Assembly (NCBI RefSeq): GCF_023278085.1
Contig: NZ_CP066265.1
Span: forward strand, 4,970,501-5,034,500
Origin: Pseudomonas syringae
GTDB lineage: Bacteria; Pseudomonadota; Gammaproteobacteria; Pseudomonadales; Pseudomonadaceae
Direction: 5' to 3'
DNA: 64,000 nt
The notes under the pieces were generated by a model. That model did no database searches, had not been told where the DNA came from, and saw only the letters and a list, made by a program, of their open reading frames with translations. Every line of letters begins with the position of its first letter. Within the stretch, counting starts at the first letter, position 1. Position numbers and translations under genes: made by a program. Positions 53,817 to 62,246 of the stretch are shown here, in pieces.

Positions 53817-54443
53817 CTCTTCACCCTGTTTATTTTTAGATTGGCGATGAGCGTCCCGCGGCCAGAACCGTGAGGCGGCTGATTTATGTAACTTTAGATT
53901 TCGAGTTCTCGACAGCAATCTATCGATGTATTTCGCTGCTGTTCGTGCCTGAAGGCCGATTTACGAGACGATCCTGGCTCTTTGCAGGCGCGGATGAGGA
54001 GGTTACTCATGAGCTTGTCACTCTTTGAATTATTTTTATGGTTGTAATTTTTTAATAGCCGTATGTCGTCGTACAACATAGCGCATTTATAGTCATTTGA
54101 GATAGCAGTGTCAAATGCCGAAAAGGCTGATAGCGCGTGCATGTGGGCTTCATCGACGACCGGCCGGCCGCCTGACTTGGCTCGACCTGTTATACGACGA
54201 CTCAGCAAAGCCGCACGTCGGCAGCCTTACTTTTCAGGCCTCTTTTTTTGGATCGACAAGTAAAAGCCTCGCAGCCTGAACGACCGCAACCTGCGAAGAA
54301 TCAGGAATTGCATCAGAGGGCTTGCACAATTGTCACAAATGCTTTCATTCTCTGAGGGCGCGTCAGGCAAGGGAATGTCTTTTGACGCCCTGTCGGCAGA
54401 ACGCCGACGCTGAACGACAACCCATTCCAGGAAGGGTGCTCAT
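53817..54443. other. AT-rich intergenic region of about 630 bp
   Basis: There is no gene I can support. The middle (about 54010-54110) is much poorer in GC than its surroundings. A 12-codon ORF with a strong GAGGAGG site occurs at 54009 (listed separately). A 104-codon frame on the minus strand (53894-54208) has no recognisable protein features and crosses the AT-rich part. Promoters for the MFS gene (minus) and the AraC-type gene (plus) should be here. Confidence 0.5.
54009..54047 (+). CDS. Possible short leader peptide
   Basis: ATG at 54009 opens MSLSLFELFLWL and stops. Its ribosome site GAGGAGG is among the strongest in the window, 8 nt upstream. Five of twelve residues are leucine. A T6 run follows shortly after the stop. 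It may be a leader or a chance frame; the next gene begins about 400 bp downstream. Confidence 0.25.
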   Translation: MSLSLFELFLWL

Positions 54444-55436
54444 ATGCCTGAGCCAAGTAGTCTCGCCAGCTGGACGCGCGCCCTGCGCAAGCAACTCGAT
54501 GCGCTCGGCGCAGACAGCAATGCGCTGTGCCAAAGCGCAGGCATCGACCCGTGCCTGCTCGATGATCCGGCGGCGCAATTCCCGGCAGCTACCACTGCCC
54601 TGCTCTGGGAGCTGGCCCTTCAAACCAGCCTCGATCCAACCTTGGGGCTGCGTGTATCGCGGTTTGTCAGCCCGACCACGTTTCACGCGCTGGGCTACAC
54701 GCTGGTTGCCAGCGGCTCATTGCGCGAGGTGTTCGAGCGCATCGTGCGTTACCACTCGGTGGCAGAGGACTCGCTGGAACTGGATTTCAGAGCAGCCGGT
54801 GAGCGTTACGAGTTTCGTTTCAGCGCGCCGAAATCGTGTCCGTCACCCATCCATGAGTTGCTGGACGCATTCGCCGCCATTTACGTGCGCACCTGCCGCA
54901 ACCGGCTGGGCAGAGGCTACGCACCCTTGGCCGTGCATCTGCAACGGCCCGCTCCGGATAACCCGCAGCCCTGGCAGGATATGTTTCGTTCATCGCTGAA
55001 TTTTTCGGCAGCGGAGAACATGCTGGAATTTGGCGCTGATGATTTCGACGGCCACCTGGACGAAGGCCAGATTCAGTTGACCGAGCACAACGCCAGCGGC
55101 GATCCGCTGCCTTCGCTGATCTGGGAGCAACGCGTGCGCTCGGCCATCGAAACCCTGCTGCCGGATGGCGAGCCCACTGCAGAAAGCATCGCCGAAGCCC
55201 TGCATCTGAGCCCCCGCAGCCTGGAGCGGCACTTGGCAGATGAAGGGTGTTGTTATGACCTGCTGCTCAATCAATGCCGCCAGAACCTGGCACTGCTGCA
55301 CATGAGCGAGCCGCAAACCTCATTGAGCGAGGTGGCCTGGTTGCTGGGTTTCGGCGATACCGACAGCCTGAGCCGCGCCTTCAAACGCTGGACCGGATTG
55401 ACGCCGGAGCAATATCGGAACGGGTTGGCGCGGTGA
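54444..55436 (+). CDS. AraC-family transcriptional regulator with Arabinose_bd-type N-terminus
   Basis: The product is 330 residues. The N-terminal 200 residues (LGADSNALCQSAGIDPCLLDDPAAQFPAATTALLWELA and LGLRVSRFVSPTTFHALGYTLVASGSLREVFERIVRYH) are the ligand domain shared with OruR, ArgR-like and OxyR-independent AraC regulators. The C-terminal dual helix-turn-helix contains AESIAEALHLSPRSLERHLADEG and LSEVAWLLGFGDTDSLSRAFKRWTGLTPEQYR. An AGGAAGGG site precedes the ATG. It is flanked by unrelated genes, so target and effector are unknown; the upstream MFS gene, divergently transcribed, is a candidate. Confidence 0.9.
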   Translation: MPEPSSLASWTRALRKQLDALGADSNALCQSAGIDPCLLDDPAAQFPAATTALLWELALQTSLDPTLGLRVSRFVSPTTFHALGYTLVASGSLREVFERIVRYHSVAEDSLELDFRAAGERYEFRFSAPKSCPSPIHELLDAFAAIYVRTCRNRLGRGYAPLAVHLQRPAPDNPQPWQDMFRSSLNFSAAENMLEFGADDFDGHLDEGQIQLTEHNASGDPLPSLIWEQRVRSAIETLLPDGEPTAESIAEALHLSPRSLERHLADEGCCYDLLLNQCRQNLALLHMSEPQTSLSEVAWLLGFGDTDSLSRAFKRWTGLTPEQYRNGLAR

Positions 55437-55440
55437 AAAA

Positions 55441-55608
55441 CACCCATCGTGCCAATGCTCTGAAGCCGGCATGCCGTTCTGGACGCTCTGCGTCCGATCT
55501 TCAACGTGCGGTGCAGCGCAGACTTGTGACGCAGAGCGTCACCCACGGCATTCCCACGCTGGAGCGTGAGGAACGATAACCTCAACTATCGTGCGACGCT
55601 CCTCGTCG
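55441..55608. repeat. Extragenic palindrome cluster H
   Basis: Modules: a decayed first element around 55447-55475, GGACGCTCTGCGTCC (55481-55495), GTGACGCAGAGCGTCAC (55526-55542), CACGCTGGAGCGTG (55555-55568) and a damaged GCGACGCTCCTCGTCG (55592-55608). The cluster lies between the convergent AraC-type and ubiquinone hydroxylase genes. The stretch after CACGCTGGAGCGTG is nearly the same as in cluster A. Confidence 0.8.
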
Positions 55609-55650
55609 GTCTTGAGCAGGCGTAATACCGCTGGGCTGTAGATCAATGCT

Positions 55651-56886
55651 CTAACGAGCATCAATCCGCGCCAGCTCCGGTAAATCACCGGACAGCCCCA
55701 ACGCTTCGCGGACGAACAGGGCTTTGGCTTCCGGTAGCTGGTTGACCACTTTCAGACCGGCATTGCGCAGCCAGCGCAGTGGCAGCGGATTGGCCTGGAA
55801 CAGGCGTTCGAAACCTTCCATCGCCGCCATCAACGTCAGGTTGTGCGGCATGCGACGTCGCTCGTAGCGACCCAGCACGCGCGCATCCGACCAGCGCTCA
55901 CCGCGCTGGGCAGCGTGGGTCAGCACCTCGGCCAGCACAGCGGCATCGAGAAAACCGAGGTTCACGCCCTGCCCGGCCAGCGGGTGAATGGTGTGCGCGG
56001 CATCGCCAATCAGCGCCAGCCCCTTGGCAACGTAACGCTTGGCATGGCGCTGACGCAGCGGCACGCAAAGGCGGGCGTCGGCAGTCAGGATCTGGCCGAG
56101 TCGACCCTCCAGTGCGCTTTCCAGCTCGCGACAGAACAGCTCGTCGTCCAGCAGCATCAAACGCTCGGCTTCAGTCGGCGTAACCGACCAGACGATGGAG
56201 CACCAGTGTTCACCCTCACGGTCCAGCGGCAGAAACGCCAGCGGACCGTCATCGGTGAAGCGTTGCCAGGCGGTTTTCTTGTGCGACTCGGCCGTGCGTA
56301 CGCTGGTGATAATCGCGTGGTGCTGATAATCCCACTCACGTGTCGGTGTTTCCGTCAGACGACGCACCGCCGAGTTCGCACCATCAGCCGCAATCACCAG
56401 CGGCGCACGCAGCAAGCGGCCGTCCGCCAGGGTCAGCAGCCAGTCATCACCTGAATGGCGCATCTGCTCAAGCCGCGAATTGGCCAGCAAGCCGATGTCG
56501 CTGTCATGCAGGCGGTCGAGGAGCGCGTCCTGCACCACACGATTTTCGACAATATGGCCCAACACATTGGCGTGCACACTGGAGGCCGAAAAGTGGATCT
56601 CCCCGGTGCCGCTGCCATCCCAGACATGCATGTGCGCATACGGACTGATGCGCCGGGCAGCGATGCCTTCCCACGCGCCCAGGCGTTGCAGAATGCGTTG
56701 GCTGGCGGCCGACAGCGCACTGACTCGCGGCTCGAAATCCGACTGCGGGTCGAAGGGTTTGACGCTCAGCGGCCCACCGTCGACCACCAGCACCTCCAGG
56801 CCACTGCCCTGCAAGGCCAGGGCAAGGGCGCTGCCGACCATTCCGGCTCCGACAATCAGCACATCCGCGCGTGTTTCCATGCTCAA
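55651..56886 (-). CDS. ubiI: FAD-dependent ubiquinone-biosynthesis hydroxylase (UbiI/VisC type)
   Basis: The product is 411 residues. The FAD-binding GxGxxG motif is at the start (VLIVGAGMVGSALALALQGSG). The second FAD motif (GLALIGDAAHTIHPLAGQGVNLGFLDA) and the DGANSAVR segment are family hallmarks of UbiH/F/I/COQ6 monooxygenases. These hydroxylate the ring of the ubiquinone precursor on the inner-membrane surface. Its position immediately after ubiH suggests UbiI (C5 hydroxylation), but UbiF-type specificity cannot be excluded by eye. The gene lies 45 bp downstream of ubiH in the pepP-ubiH cluster. Confidence 0.87.
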   Translation of the reverse strand: MSMETRADVLIVGAGMVGSALALALQGSGLEVLVVDGGPLSVKPFDPQSDFEPRVSALSAASQRILQRLGAWEGIAARRISPYAHMHVWDGSGTGEIHFSASSVHANVLGHIVENRVVQDALLDRLHDSDIGLLANSRLEQMRHSGDDWLLTLADGRLLRAPLVIAADGANSAVRRLTETPTREWDYQHHAIITSVRTAESHKKTAWQRFTDDGPLAFLPLDREGEHWCSIVWSVTPTEAERLMLLDDELFCRELESALEGRLGQILTADARLCVPLRQRHAKRYVAKGLALIGDAAHTIHPLAGQGVNLGFLDAAVLAEVLTHAAQRGERWSDARVLGRYERRRMPHNLTLMAAMEGFERLFQANPLPLRWLRNAGLKVVNQLPEAKALFVREALGLSGDLPELARIDAR

Positions 56887-56931
56887 ACCGTTCTCGCTTG
56901 CGGCCGAAGCCCGTTGTTTAAAGTACGTGCG

Positions 56932-58119
56932 TCACACATCGGTTCGCGTCCCCAGCCCCATCGCCTGACGGGCAAACCAGCGTTTAGCGACCGGCAACAG
57001 ATCAAGGCCCAGCAGCCCCAGATTACGCCCCGTGGCCACTGCCGACTGGGTGCTGCCGAACAGGCGTGTCACCTTGTCGGAGAAACCGACGGTCAACTGC
57101 TGATCCAGCAACTGACGCTCGCGGTAGCGCTGCAAGGTCGACAGATCACCCAGTGGTGCATCACTGTCGAGCAGCGTCTCGGCCAACGCATCGGCGTCAC
57201 GCAGCGACAGGTTGAAGCCCTGACCGGCAATCGGATGCAGACTGTGCGCGGCATTGCCCAGGATCACCAGATGCGAGCGCACCTGCTCCTCGGCTTCGAC
57301 CAGCGCCAGCGGATACACATGGCGCGCTCCGACCTGACGCAACGTGCCCAGGCGATAGCCAAACACGCTTTGCAGCTCTTCAAGAAAACTGCGGTCATCG
57401 AGCTCGGCGAGCCGCTGGGTGTCATTGCCCGGACGGGTCCAGACCAGCGCGCAGCGGTTGTCTGGCAGTGGCAGCAAGGCCATCGGGCCATCATCGGTAA
57501 AACGCTCGAACGCCTGCCCGCAATGGGCTTCGCTTGGCGTGATATTGGCGATCAGCGCGCTCTGGTCGTAAGGCCGCTGGCGCACGCCGATACCCAGCTG
57601 TTCACGCAAGCTGGAACGACCGCCGTCGGCGAGTATGGCCAGATCACACTCCAGTTCGGTTTCATCATTCAACGTCAGGCGATAGCCATCCGGCAGCGGC
57701 TGCATGTGTTTGACCTCTGCCGGCACGCGCCAACTGACCACGTCCCGATCCAGACCGGCCCAGAGCGCCTGGCCGATCCAGGCGTTTTCCACGACATAGC
57801 CGAGCGCCGGAACGCCCTCTTCAATCGCGGAAAGACGGGTCGCGCCGAAGCGACCACGGTCCGAAACCTGAATCTGCAAGATCGGCTCGGCGCGGCGCGC
57901 GATCTGCTGCCAGACGCCGAGCCGCTCATAGATCCGCCGCGCGCCAAACGACAACGCCGAGGAGCGTGCGTCGTAACTGGGCTGCCAGGTTTCGCCCGGT
58001 GCAAAAGGCTCGATCAGCACGATTTTCCAGCCCCGCGCCTTGGCACCGGCCTGTAGCGCGAGCGCGAGACTTGCGCCTACCAGCCCCCCACCCACGATTG
58101 CGATAGTGAAACGGCTCAT
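56932..58119 (-). CDS. ubiH: 2-octaprenyl-6-methoxyphenyl hydroxylase
   Basis: This 395-residue FAD monooxygenase is paralogous to the next gene in the cluster. The GxGxxG motif is IAIVGGGLVGASLALALQAGA, with DGGRSSLREQLG and LVILGNAAHSLHPIAGQGFNLSLRDADALAE. It catalyses the C1 (originally C6-named) ring hydroxylation in ubiquinone synthesis. The start overlaps the pepP stop by 4 bp, and the pepP-ubiH order is conserved across gammaproteobacteria, which supports the assignment. Confidence 0.93.
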   Translation of the reverse strand: MSRFTIAIVGGGLVGASLALALQAGAKARGWKIVLIEPFAPGETWQPSYDARSSALSFGARRIYERLGVWQQIARRAEPILQIQVSDRGRFGATRLSAIEEGVPALGYVVENAWIGQALWAGLDRDVVSWRVPAEVKHMQPLPDGYRLTLNDETELECDLAILADGGRSSLREQLGIGVRQRPYDQSALIANITPSEAHCGQAFERFTDDGPMALLPLPDNRCALVWTRPGNDTQRLAELDDRSFLEELQSVFGYRLGTLRQVGARHVYPLALVEAEEQVRSHLVILGNAAHSLHPIAGQGFNLSLRDADALAETLLDSDAPLGDLSTLQRYRERQLLDQQLTVGFSDKVTRLFGSTQSAVATGRNLGLLGLDLLPVAKRWFARQAMGLGTRTDV

Positions 58120-59450
58120 GCGGTTTGCACCTGTGCGTCAGCCATCAGCGCCTCGATCTCGGCGACAGTCTTGGGCACGCCGCCGGAGAGGATTTCACAG
58201 CCGCGCCTGGTTACCACCACGTCATCCTCGATTCGCACACCAATACCTCGCCATTTCTTCGCGACATCCAGATTGTCGGGGGATATGTAAATCCCGGGTT
58301 CAACGGTCAGCGTCATGCCGATCTCCAGTACTCGCCACTCGCCGCCGACCTTGTATTCGCCGACGTCGTGGACGTCCATGCCCAGCCAGTGTCCGGCGCG
58401 GTGCATGTAAAAAGCCTTGTAGGCTTCGGCCTGGATCAACTGATCGACATCGCCTTGCAGCAGACCAAGCTCGACCAGCCCGGCGGTAATAACCTGGACC
58501 GTCGCTTCGTGCGCCTGGTTCCAGTGCTTGTCCGGGCCGATGGCCTCAAAAGCCGCGTACTGCGATTTGAGCACCAGCTCATAAATGGCTTTCTGCTCGG
58601 GTGAGAACCTGCCATTGACCGGAAAGGTGCGGGTGATGTCGCTGGCATAGCAGTCGATTTCACAGCCCGCATCGATCAGTACCAGATCGCCATCCTTGAG
58701 CACTGCGTCATTCTGCTGGTAATGCAGGATGCACGCATTACGGCCCGAGGCGACGATCGAGCCGTAGGCAGGCATCTTCGACCCGCCTCTGCGGAACTCA
58801 TAATCCAGTTCGGCTTCCAGACTGAACTCATGCAGGCCGGCGCGACAGGCCTGCATCGCACGCACATGGGCACGCGCGGATATCTCCGCCGCGCCGCGCA
58901 TGACTTTGATTTCTGCCGCTGACTTGTACAGGCGCATGTCGTGCAGCAGGTGATCCAGTGCCACGAACTCTTTCGGCGGCTGCGCGCCGAGGTGCGCCTT
59001 GGAGCGAATCACATTGATCCAGTCCATCAGGTGCCGGTCGAACTCAGGGTTGCTGCCCATCGCCGAATATACTCGGTCGCGCCCTTCGATCAGGCCCGGC
59101 AGGATGTCGTCGATGTCGCTGATCGGGAAGGCGTCGTCCGCGCCAAAATCGCGAATCGCACCTTCCTGCCCGGCACGCAAGCCATCCCATAGCTCGCGCT
59201 CGGGATTGCGCTCGCGGCAGAAAAGGACGTACTCGCCATACTCGCGCCCTGGAATCAGCACCACCACCGCTTCCGGTTCCGGAAAGCCGCTCAGGTACTG
59301 AAAGTCGCTGTCCTGGCGATAAACGTGCTCGACATCCCGGTTACGAATAGCCACCGCAGCGGCGGGCAGGATCGCGATGCTGTCGGGCTCCATCTGAGCC
59401 ATCAGCGCCTTGCGGCGGCGGGCGTATTCGGACTTCGGGATCTGAATCAT
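58116..59450 (-). CDS. pepP: Xaa-Pro aminopeptidase P
   Basis: This 444-residue cytoplasmic M24 metallopeptidase removes N-terminal residues next to proline. The pita-bread fold metal ligands can be placed in LVLIDAGCEIDCYASDITRTFPVNG (two Asp) and the His in MHRAGHWLGMDVHDVG. The two Glu ligands are in MTLTVEPGIYI and GIGVRIEDDVVV. The N-terminal domain (EYARRRKALMAQMEPDSIAILPAA) is complete. It lies between ygfB upstream and ubiH downstream (4-bp overlap). Confidence 0.96.
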   Translation of the reverse strand: MIQIPKSEYARRRKALMAQMEPDSIAILPAAAVAIRNRDVEHVYRQDSDFQYLSGFPEPEAVVVLIPGREYGEYVLFCRERNPERELWDGLRAGQEGAIRDFGADDAFPISDIDDILPGLIEGRDRVYSAMGSNPEFDRHLMDWINVIRSKAHLGAQPPKEFVALDHLLHDMRLYKSAAEIKVMRGAAEISARAHVRAMQACRAGLHEFSLEAELDYEFRRGGSKMPAYGSIVASGRNACILHYQQNDAVLKDGDLVLIDAGCEIDCYASDITRTFPVNGRFSPEQKAIYELVLKSQYAAFEAIGPDKHWNQAHEATVQVITAGLVELGLLQGDVDQLIQAEAYKAFYMHRAGHWLGMDVHDVGEYKVGGEWRVLEIGMTLTVEPGIYISPDNLDVAKKWRGIGVRIEDDVVVTRRGCEILSGGVPKTVAEIEALMADAQVQTA

Positions 59451-59527
59451 TGGCAGCTTGAGTCCTGATGGAGTCTGCCGGCCTGGGCTGGGTCAGCCAG
59501 GACCGGTGTCGCAGTAACCGCTATCGG

Positions 59528-60082
59528 TCAGTGCAGGGAAGGCTTGGGTTCCGGCGCGGACGGCTCGTTGAACTCGGTGAAGAGCAGCAACGGCGCTACG
59601 CGCATGTACTCCATGACTTCCATGTAATCGGTCTCGCCGTCTTCGGACTCTTCCAGCGCATCCTGAACCTGAGCAATGGCAGCCAGATCCTCGAGAACGG
59701 CTTTGGCTTCAGCGCCGAGCGTCTTGTCGCCAATCGCCAGACCAAAACCTGACAGGAAACCCTGGCACCACTGGCCCAGTGCAGCGGCACGCTCGGTCAG
59801 CGGCTCGTCGTCGCCCGGCAGCAACAGCACGACCGTCATGTCGTCGCCAGTGAGTTCGCCTTTGACCATCTCTTGCAGGCCGACAAGCGCTGCGCGAATG
59901 TTATCCTGCGGCTCGGTTTCCAGCAGCACCGAGGCGTCGGCGAACCAGCCTTCGTTGTCGAAACCGGCACCGGCGCAACTGCGGCCAAGCAGCAAACCAT
60001 GCAGCTCGGCGGGTGATACCTGGTGACCGCCACTATTGAGCAGGGCGGCGAATGCTTTGTACGGAGAATTCTGAATGGGCAT
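59528..60082 (-). CDS. ygfB: YgfB/UPF0149 family protein
   Basis: The product is 184 residues, all-helical and acidic. Family marks are [31 protein letters not shown] near the N-terminus, [29 protein letters not shown], and EDLAAIAQ with [17 protein letters not shown] at the end. In P. aeruginosa YgfB has been linked to beta-lactam resistance through control of ampDh3. It is first in the minus-strand ygfB-pepP-ubiH-ubiI group, divergent from zapA. The 77-bp gap to pepP shows no obvious terminator. Confidence 0.92.
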   Translation of the reverse strand: MPIQNSPYKAFAALLNSGGHQVSPAELHGLLLGRSCAGAGFDNEGWFADASVLLETEPQDNIRAALVGLQEMVKGELTGDDMTVVLLLPGDDEPLTERAAALGQWCQGFLSGFGLAIGDKTLGAEAKAVLEDLAAIAQVQDALEESEDGETDYMEVMEYMRVAPLLLFTEFNEPSAPEPKPSLH

Positions 60083-60229
60083 GTGCTGGTCGCCAAACGG
60101 CGCAATGTCTAGAATGAAGGCCTTGTATCCTAGACTATCCGCGCGACAAGATCACCCGGACGGCGGTTCGAGCTTGAGCAAGAGCATCGCTGCCCCTGCC
60201 ATTCATCAGAAAGTACTCAGTGGAAAACA

Positions 60230-60439
60230 ATGGAAGACACCGACCTGCAAGCGCTGATGAAACGTGTAGAGCTGCTCCTGAAGTATGCCGAGCAACTTAA
60301 AGGCGAAAAAGCACTCCTATTAGCTCAGGAAAAGTCCTGGCGCGAGGAACGCGCCCAACTCATTGAAAAAAACGAAATCGCCCGGCAGAAGGTCGAGTCA
60401 ATGATTTCGCGCCTCAAGGCCCTGGAGCAAGAATCATGA
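60230..60439 (+). CDS. TIGR02449-type small coiled-coil protein (ZapB-like)
   Basis: The product is 69 residues, nearly all of it a heptad-rich coiled coil (DLQALMKRVELLLKYAEQLKGEKALLLAQEKSWREERAQLIEKNEIARQKVESMISRLKALEQ). A gene of this type precedes zapA in Pseudomonas, and its stop overlaps zapA (ATGA). By size and neighbour it could act with ZapA at the division ring, but this is inference. Confidence 0.88.
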   Translation: MEDTDLQALMKRVELLLKYAEQLKGEKALLLAQEKSWREERAQLIEKNEIARQKVESMISRLKALEQES

Positions 60440-60765
60440 GCAATGGCAACAGCGTTACCGTTCAGATCCTCGACAAGGAATATTCGATCATTTGCCCTCA
60501 GGAAGAGCGCACCAACCTGGTCAGCGCTGCCCGCTACCTGGATGGCAAGATGCGTGAAATCCGCAGCAGCGGCAAAGTTATCGGGGCTGATCGCATTGCC
60601 GTGATGGCCGCCCTGAACATTACTCACGACCTGCTGCACAAGGAGCATGTGCCTGACGTGCAGGCCAGCGGTTCGACTCGCGAACAGGTGCGTGATCTGC
60701 TCGACAAGGTCGATCTGGTGCTGGCGACAGACACCCCCGGCACACCGGATTCAACTCGGGGCTGA
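60436..60765 (+). CDS. zapA: Cell division protein ZapA
   Basis: The product is 109 residues. The globular head (VTVQILDKEYSIICPQEERTNLVSAARYLDGKMREIRSSGKVIGADRIAVMAALNITHDLL) matches ZapA, which bundles FtsZ filaments. A C-terminal coiled coil follows (REQVRDLLDKVDLVLA). It overlaps the preceding coiled-coil gene by 4 bp. The location directly upstream of 6S RNA is conserved in gammaproteobacteria. Confidence 0.95.
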   Translation: MSNGNSVTVQILDKEYSIICPQEERTNLVSAARYLDGKMREIRSSGKVIGADRIAVMAALNITHDLLHKEHVPDVQASGSTREQVRDLLDKVDLVLATDTPGTPDSTRG

Positions 60766-60784
60766 TTATTGCGGGGCATTTCTG

Positions 60785-60790
60785 TATACT
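60785..60790 (+). promoter_or_regulatory. -10 element of the 6S RNA promoter
   Basis: TATACT lies about 8-9 nt before the predicted 5' end of the 6S RNA. No good -35 match is visible at the standard spacing (CTGATT at 60762-60767 is the nearest). Confidence 0.6.
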
Positions 60791-60797
60791 TGCGCCG

Positions 60798-60976
60798 CTC
60801 CCTGGAGTGCTTGCCAGTCGGTCATGTCCCTGAGCCGATACGCACAACCACGGGGGTTGCACGTTGGGGTTGGTGTGCATGTCCGCTCGACGGAAAGCCT
60901 TAAAACCTCCTGCAATCTCCACCTTGAACTTTCGGGTTCAAGGGCTACACCGACAGCGGTTCGTCGGGGAGTCCTA
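60798..60976 (+). ncRNA. ssrS: 6S RNA
   Basis: A transcript of about 180 nt is placed between zapA and ygfA. Its ends pair (CTCCCTGGAG near the 5' end with GGGGAGTCCT at the 3' end). The internal purine- and pyrimidine-rich arms are those of Pseudomonas 6S RNA (GTTGCACGTTGGGGTTGGTG, and TTGAACTTTCGGGTTCAAGG as a terminal hairpin). 6S RNA mimics an open promoter and binds sigma-70 RNA polymerase in stationary phase. The ends are estimated to within a few bases. Co-transcription with ygfA is usual. Confidence 0.9.
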
Positions 60977-61064
60977 ATTCAATACATTGCCAGACGACTT
61001 GTCTGGCAATGACGATCCAGCTCTGGTTTCAACCTCTCGGATCAGCCTGCATGACCTCTCTCTC

Positions 61065-61694
61065 ATGATCAGCGCTCAATCGCTCACACGCCCGCAACTT
61101 CGTCGCCAACTGCGCAATGCGCGCAGGTCGCTGAGTCCGCGCCAGCAGCGTCAGGCTGCACGCGACATTTATCGTCAATTGGCCCAGCACCCGCTGTTTC
61201 GACGCGCAAAACATGTTTCGCTGTACCTGCCGATGGACGGCGAGATCGACCCACGCCTGCTATTGCGCGAAGCGCAGCGGCGCGGCAAGGCGACCTACCT
61301 GCCAGTTCTCAATGCATGGCCGCGCACACGCATGGTGTTCCAGCGCGTGCGTCCCGGCGAGAAATTCATCCCCAATCGCTTTCGTATCCCCGAGCCGCGC
61401 ATCAACCGTGCGAAACAGCGCAACATCTGGGCCCTCGATCTGGTCCTGATGCCGCTGGTCGGGTTCGATGACCAGGGCGGTCGCCTGGGCATGGGCGGTG
61501 GTTTCTATGACCGCAGCCTGGCTTACCTGGCGCGCAGAAAAACCTGGCGCAAGCCCGTTTTACTGGGGCTGGCGCATGAGTGTCAGAAGGTGGACAAACT
61601 GGCGCAAGCCAGCTGGGATGTGCCGATGCAAGGCGCACTATCGGATAAGCAATGGTATGGGTGTGAAAGTATCTGCGTGAAGGTATCTGACTGA
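61065..61694 (+). CDS. ygfA: 5-formyltetrahydrofolate cyclo-ligase
   Basis: The product is 209 residues from MISAQSLTRPQLRRQLRNARRSLSP. It converts 5-formyl-THF to 5,10-methenyl-THF using ATP. The phosphate/substrate loop GMGGGFYDRSLAYL and the preceding LDLVLMPLVGFDDQGGRLG are the family signature. An N-terminal RQQRQAARDIYRQL helix and FRRAKHVSLYLPMDGEID strand also fit. Its position right after 6S RNA is conserved; in E. coli ygfA has been tied to persister formation. Confidence 0.93.
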   Translation: MISAQSLTRPQLRRQLRNARRSLSPRQQRQAARDIYRQLAQHPLFRRAKHVSLYLPMDGEIDPRLLLREAQRRGKATYLPVLNAWPRTRMVFQRVRPGEKFIPNRFRIPEPRINRAKQRNIWALDLVLMPLVGFDDQGGRLGMGGGFYDRSLAYLARRKTWRKPVLLGLAHECQKVDKLAQASWDVPMQGALSDKQWYGCESICVKVSD

Positions 61695-61756
61695 CCAGAA
61701 CAGAAGAGCACACTCTGATCGCTGGAAGTATTCAACGATCAGAGCAGAAGCAGGGC

Positions 61757-61909
61757 TTAATGCCTGCCGGGGACTTTCTGTTGCTGCTGGGTGATTTCGA
61801 CAGGGGCATCTTCCTTGCTGGTCCACAAACTCTGCGCATAACCGGTTGTCACGACACCCAAGCCAAACAGAATAACCAGAATCCAGAGTAAATCAGGCTT
61901 GCGCTTCAA
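61757..61909 (-). CDS. Small single-pass membrane protein (50 residues)
   Basis: A TTG start at 61909, 7 nt after a GGAGGGC ribosome site, opens a 50-residue frame ending at the TAA at 61757. It has a basic N-terminus (MKRKPD), one hydrophobic helix (LLWILVILFGLGVVTTGYA) and a polar tail (WTSKEDAPVEITQQQQKVPGRH). The strong ribosome site, the charge pattern and the clean membrane helix argue for a real gene. I do not know the family. It lies convergently behind ygfA. Confidence 0.72.
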   Translation of the reverse strand: MKRKPDLLWILVILFGLGVVTTGYAQSLWTSKEDAPVEITQQQQKVPGRH

Positions 61910-62084
61910 TGACTGCCCTCCTTAGGCAAATCAATACGATGCCCGCCGCGGCCATTTGAAAAACCGAGCAGTATCGTGGAACTTTAAAGGGCGGCATTTT
62001 GCGGTAACGTGAACCAGTACGCAAATAGTGGCGCAGGCCGACTGTCGGTTTGTCATACAACTTTTCGCCCTACGGCAAACTTTA

Positions 62085-62225
62085 GGCTCTGTACGAAAAG
62101 TCGGCGAGCGAAGGTCAGGCAAGGCAAAAACAGGCGAGGAAGCGGAGTCTACGTGTTGTAAATGAGCATTCTGAGCCTGTTTTTAACGCAGCATCACCGA
62201 GCGCAGCCACTTTTCGTACAGAGCC
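62085..62225. mobile_element. MITE-like element, 141 bp, with TA target duplication
   Basis: The ends are perfect 17-bp inverted repeats (GGCTCTGTACGAAAAGT at 62085 and its complement ending at 62225). They are flanked by TA on both sides (62083-62084 and 62226-62227). An inner inverted repeat, AAAAACAGGC (62126-62135) with GCCTGTTTTT (62175-62184), lies within. There is no coding capacity, so it would need a transposase in trans. The TA duplication fits IS630/Tc1- or some IS5-type elements. It stops 19 bp before the ribosome site and start of the EVE gene. Confidence 0.78.
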
Positions 62226-62246
62226 TACGTCTTTGGAGCAAGTGCA

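Noticed and set aside
53894..54208. 104-codon minus-strand frame in the gap before the AraC-type gene
   Set aside because: No ribosome site, no recognisable features, crosses an AT-rich stretch with changing composition.
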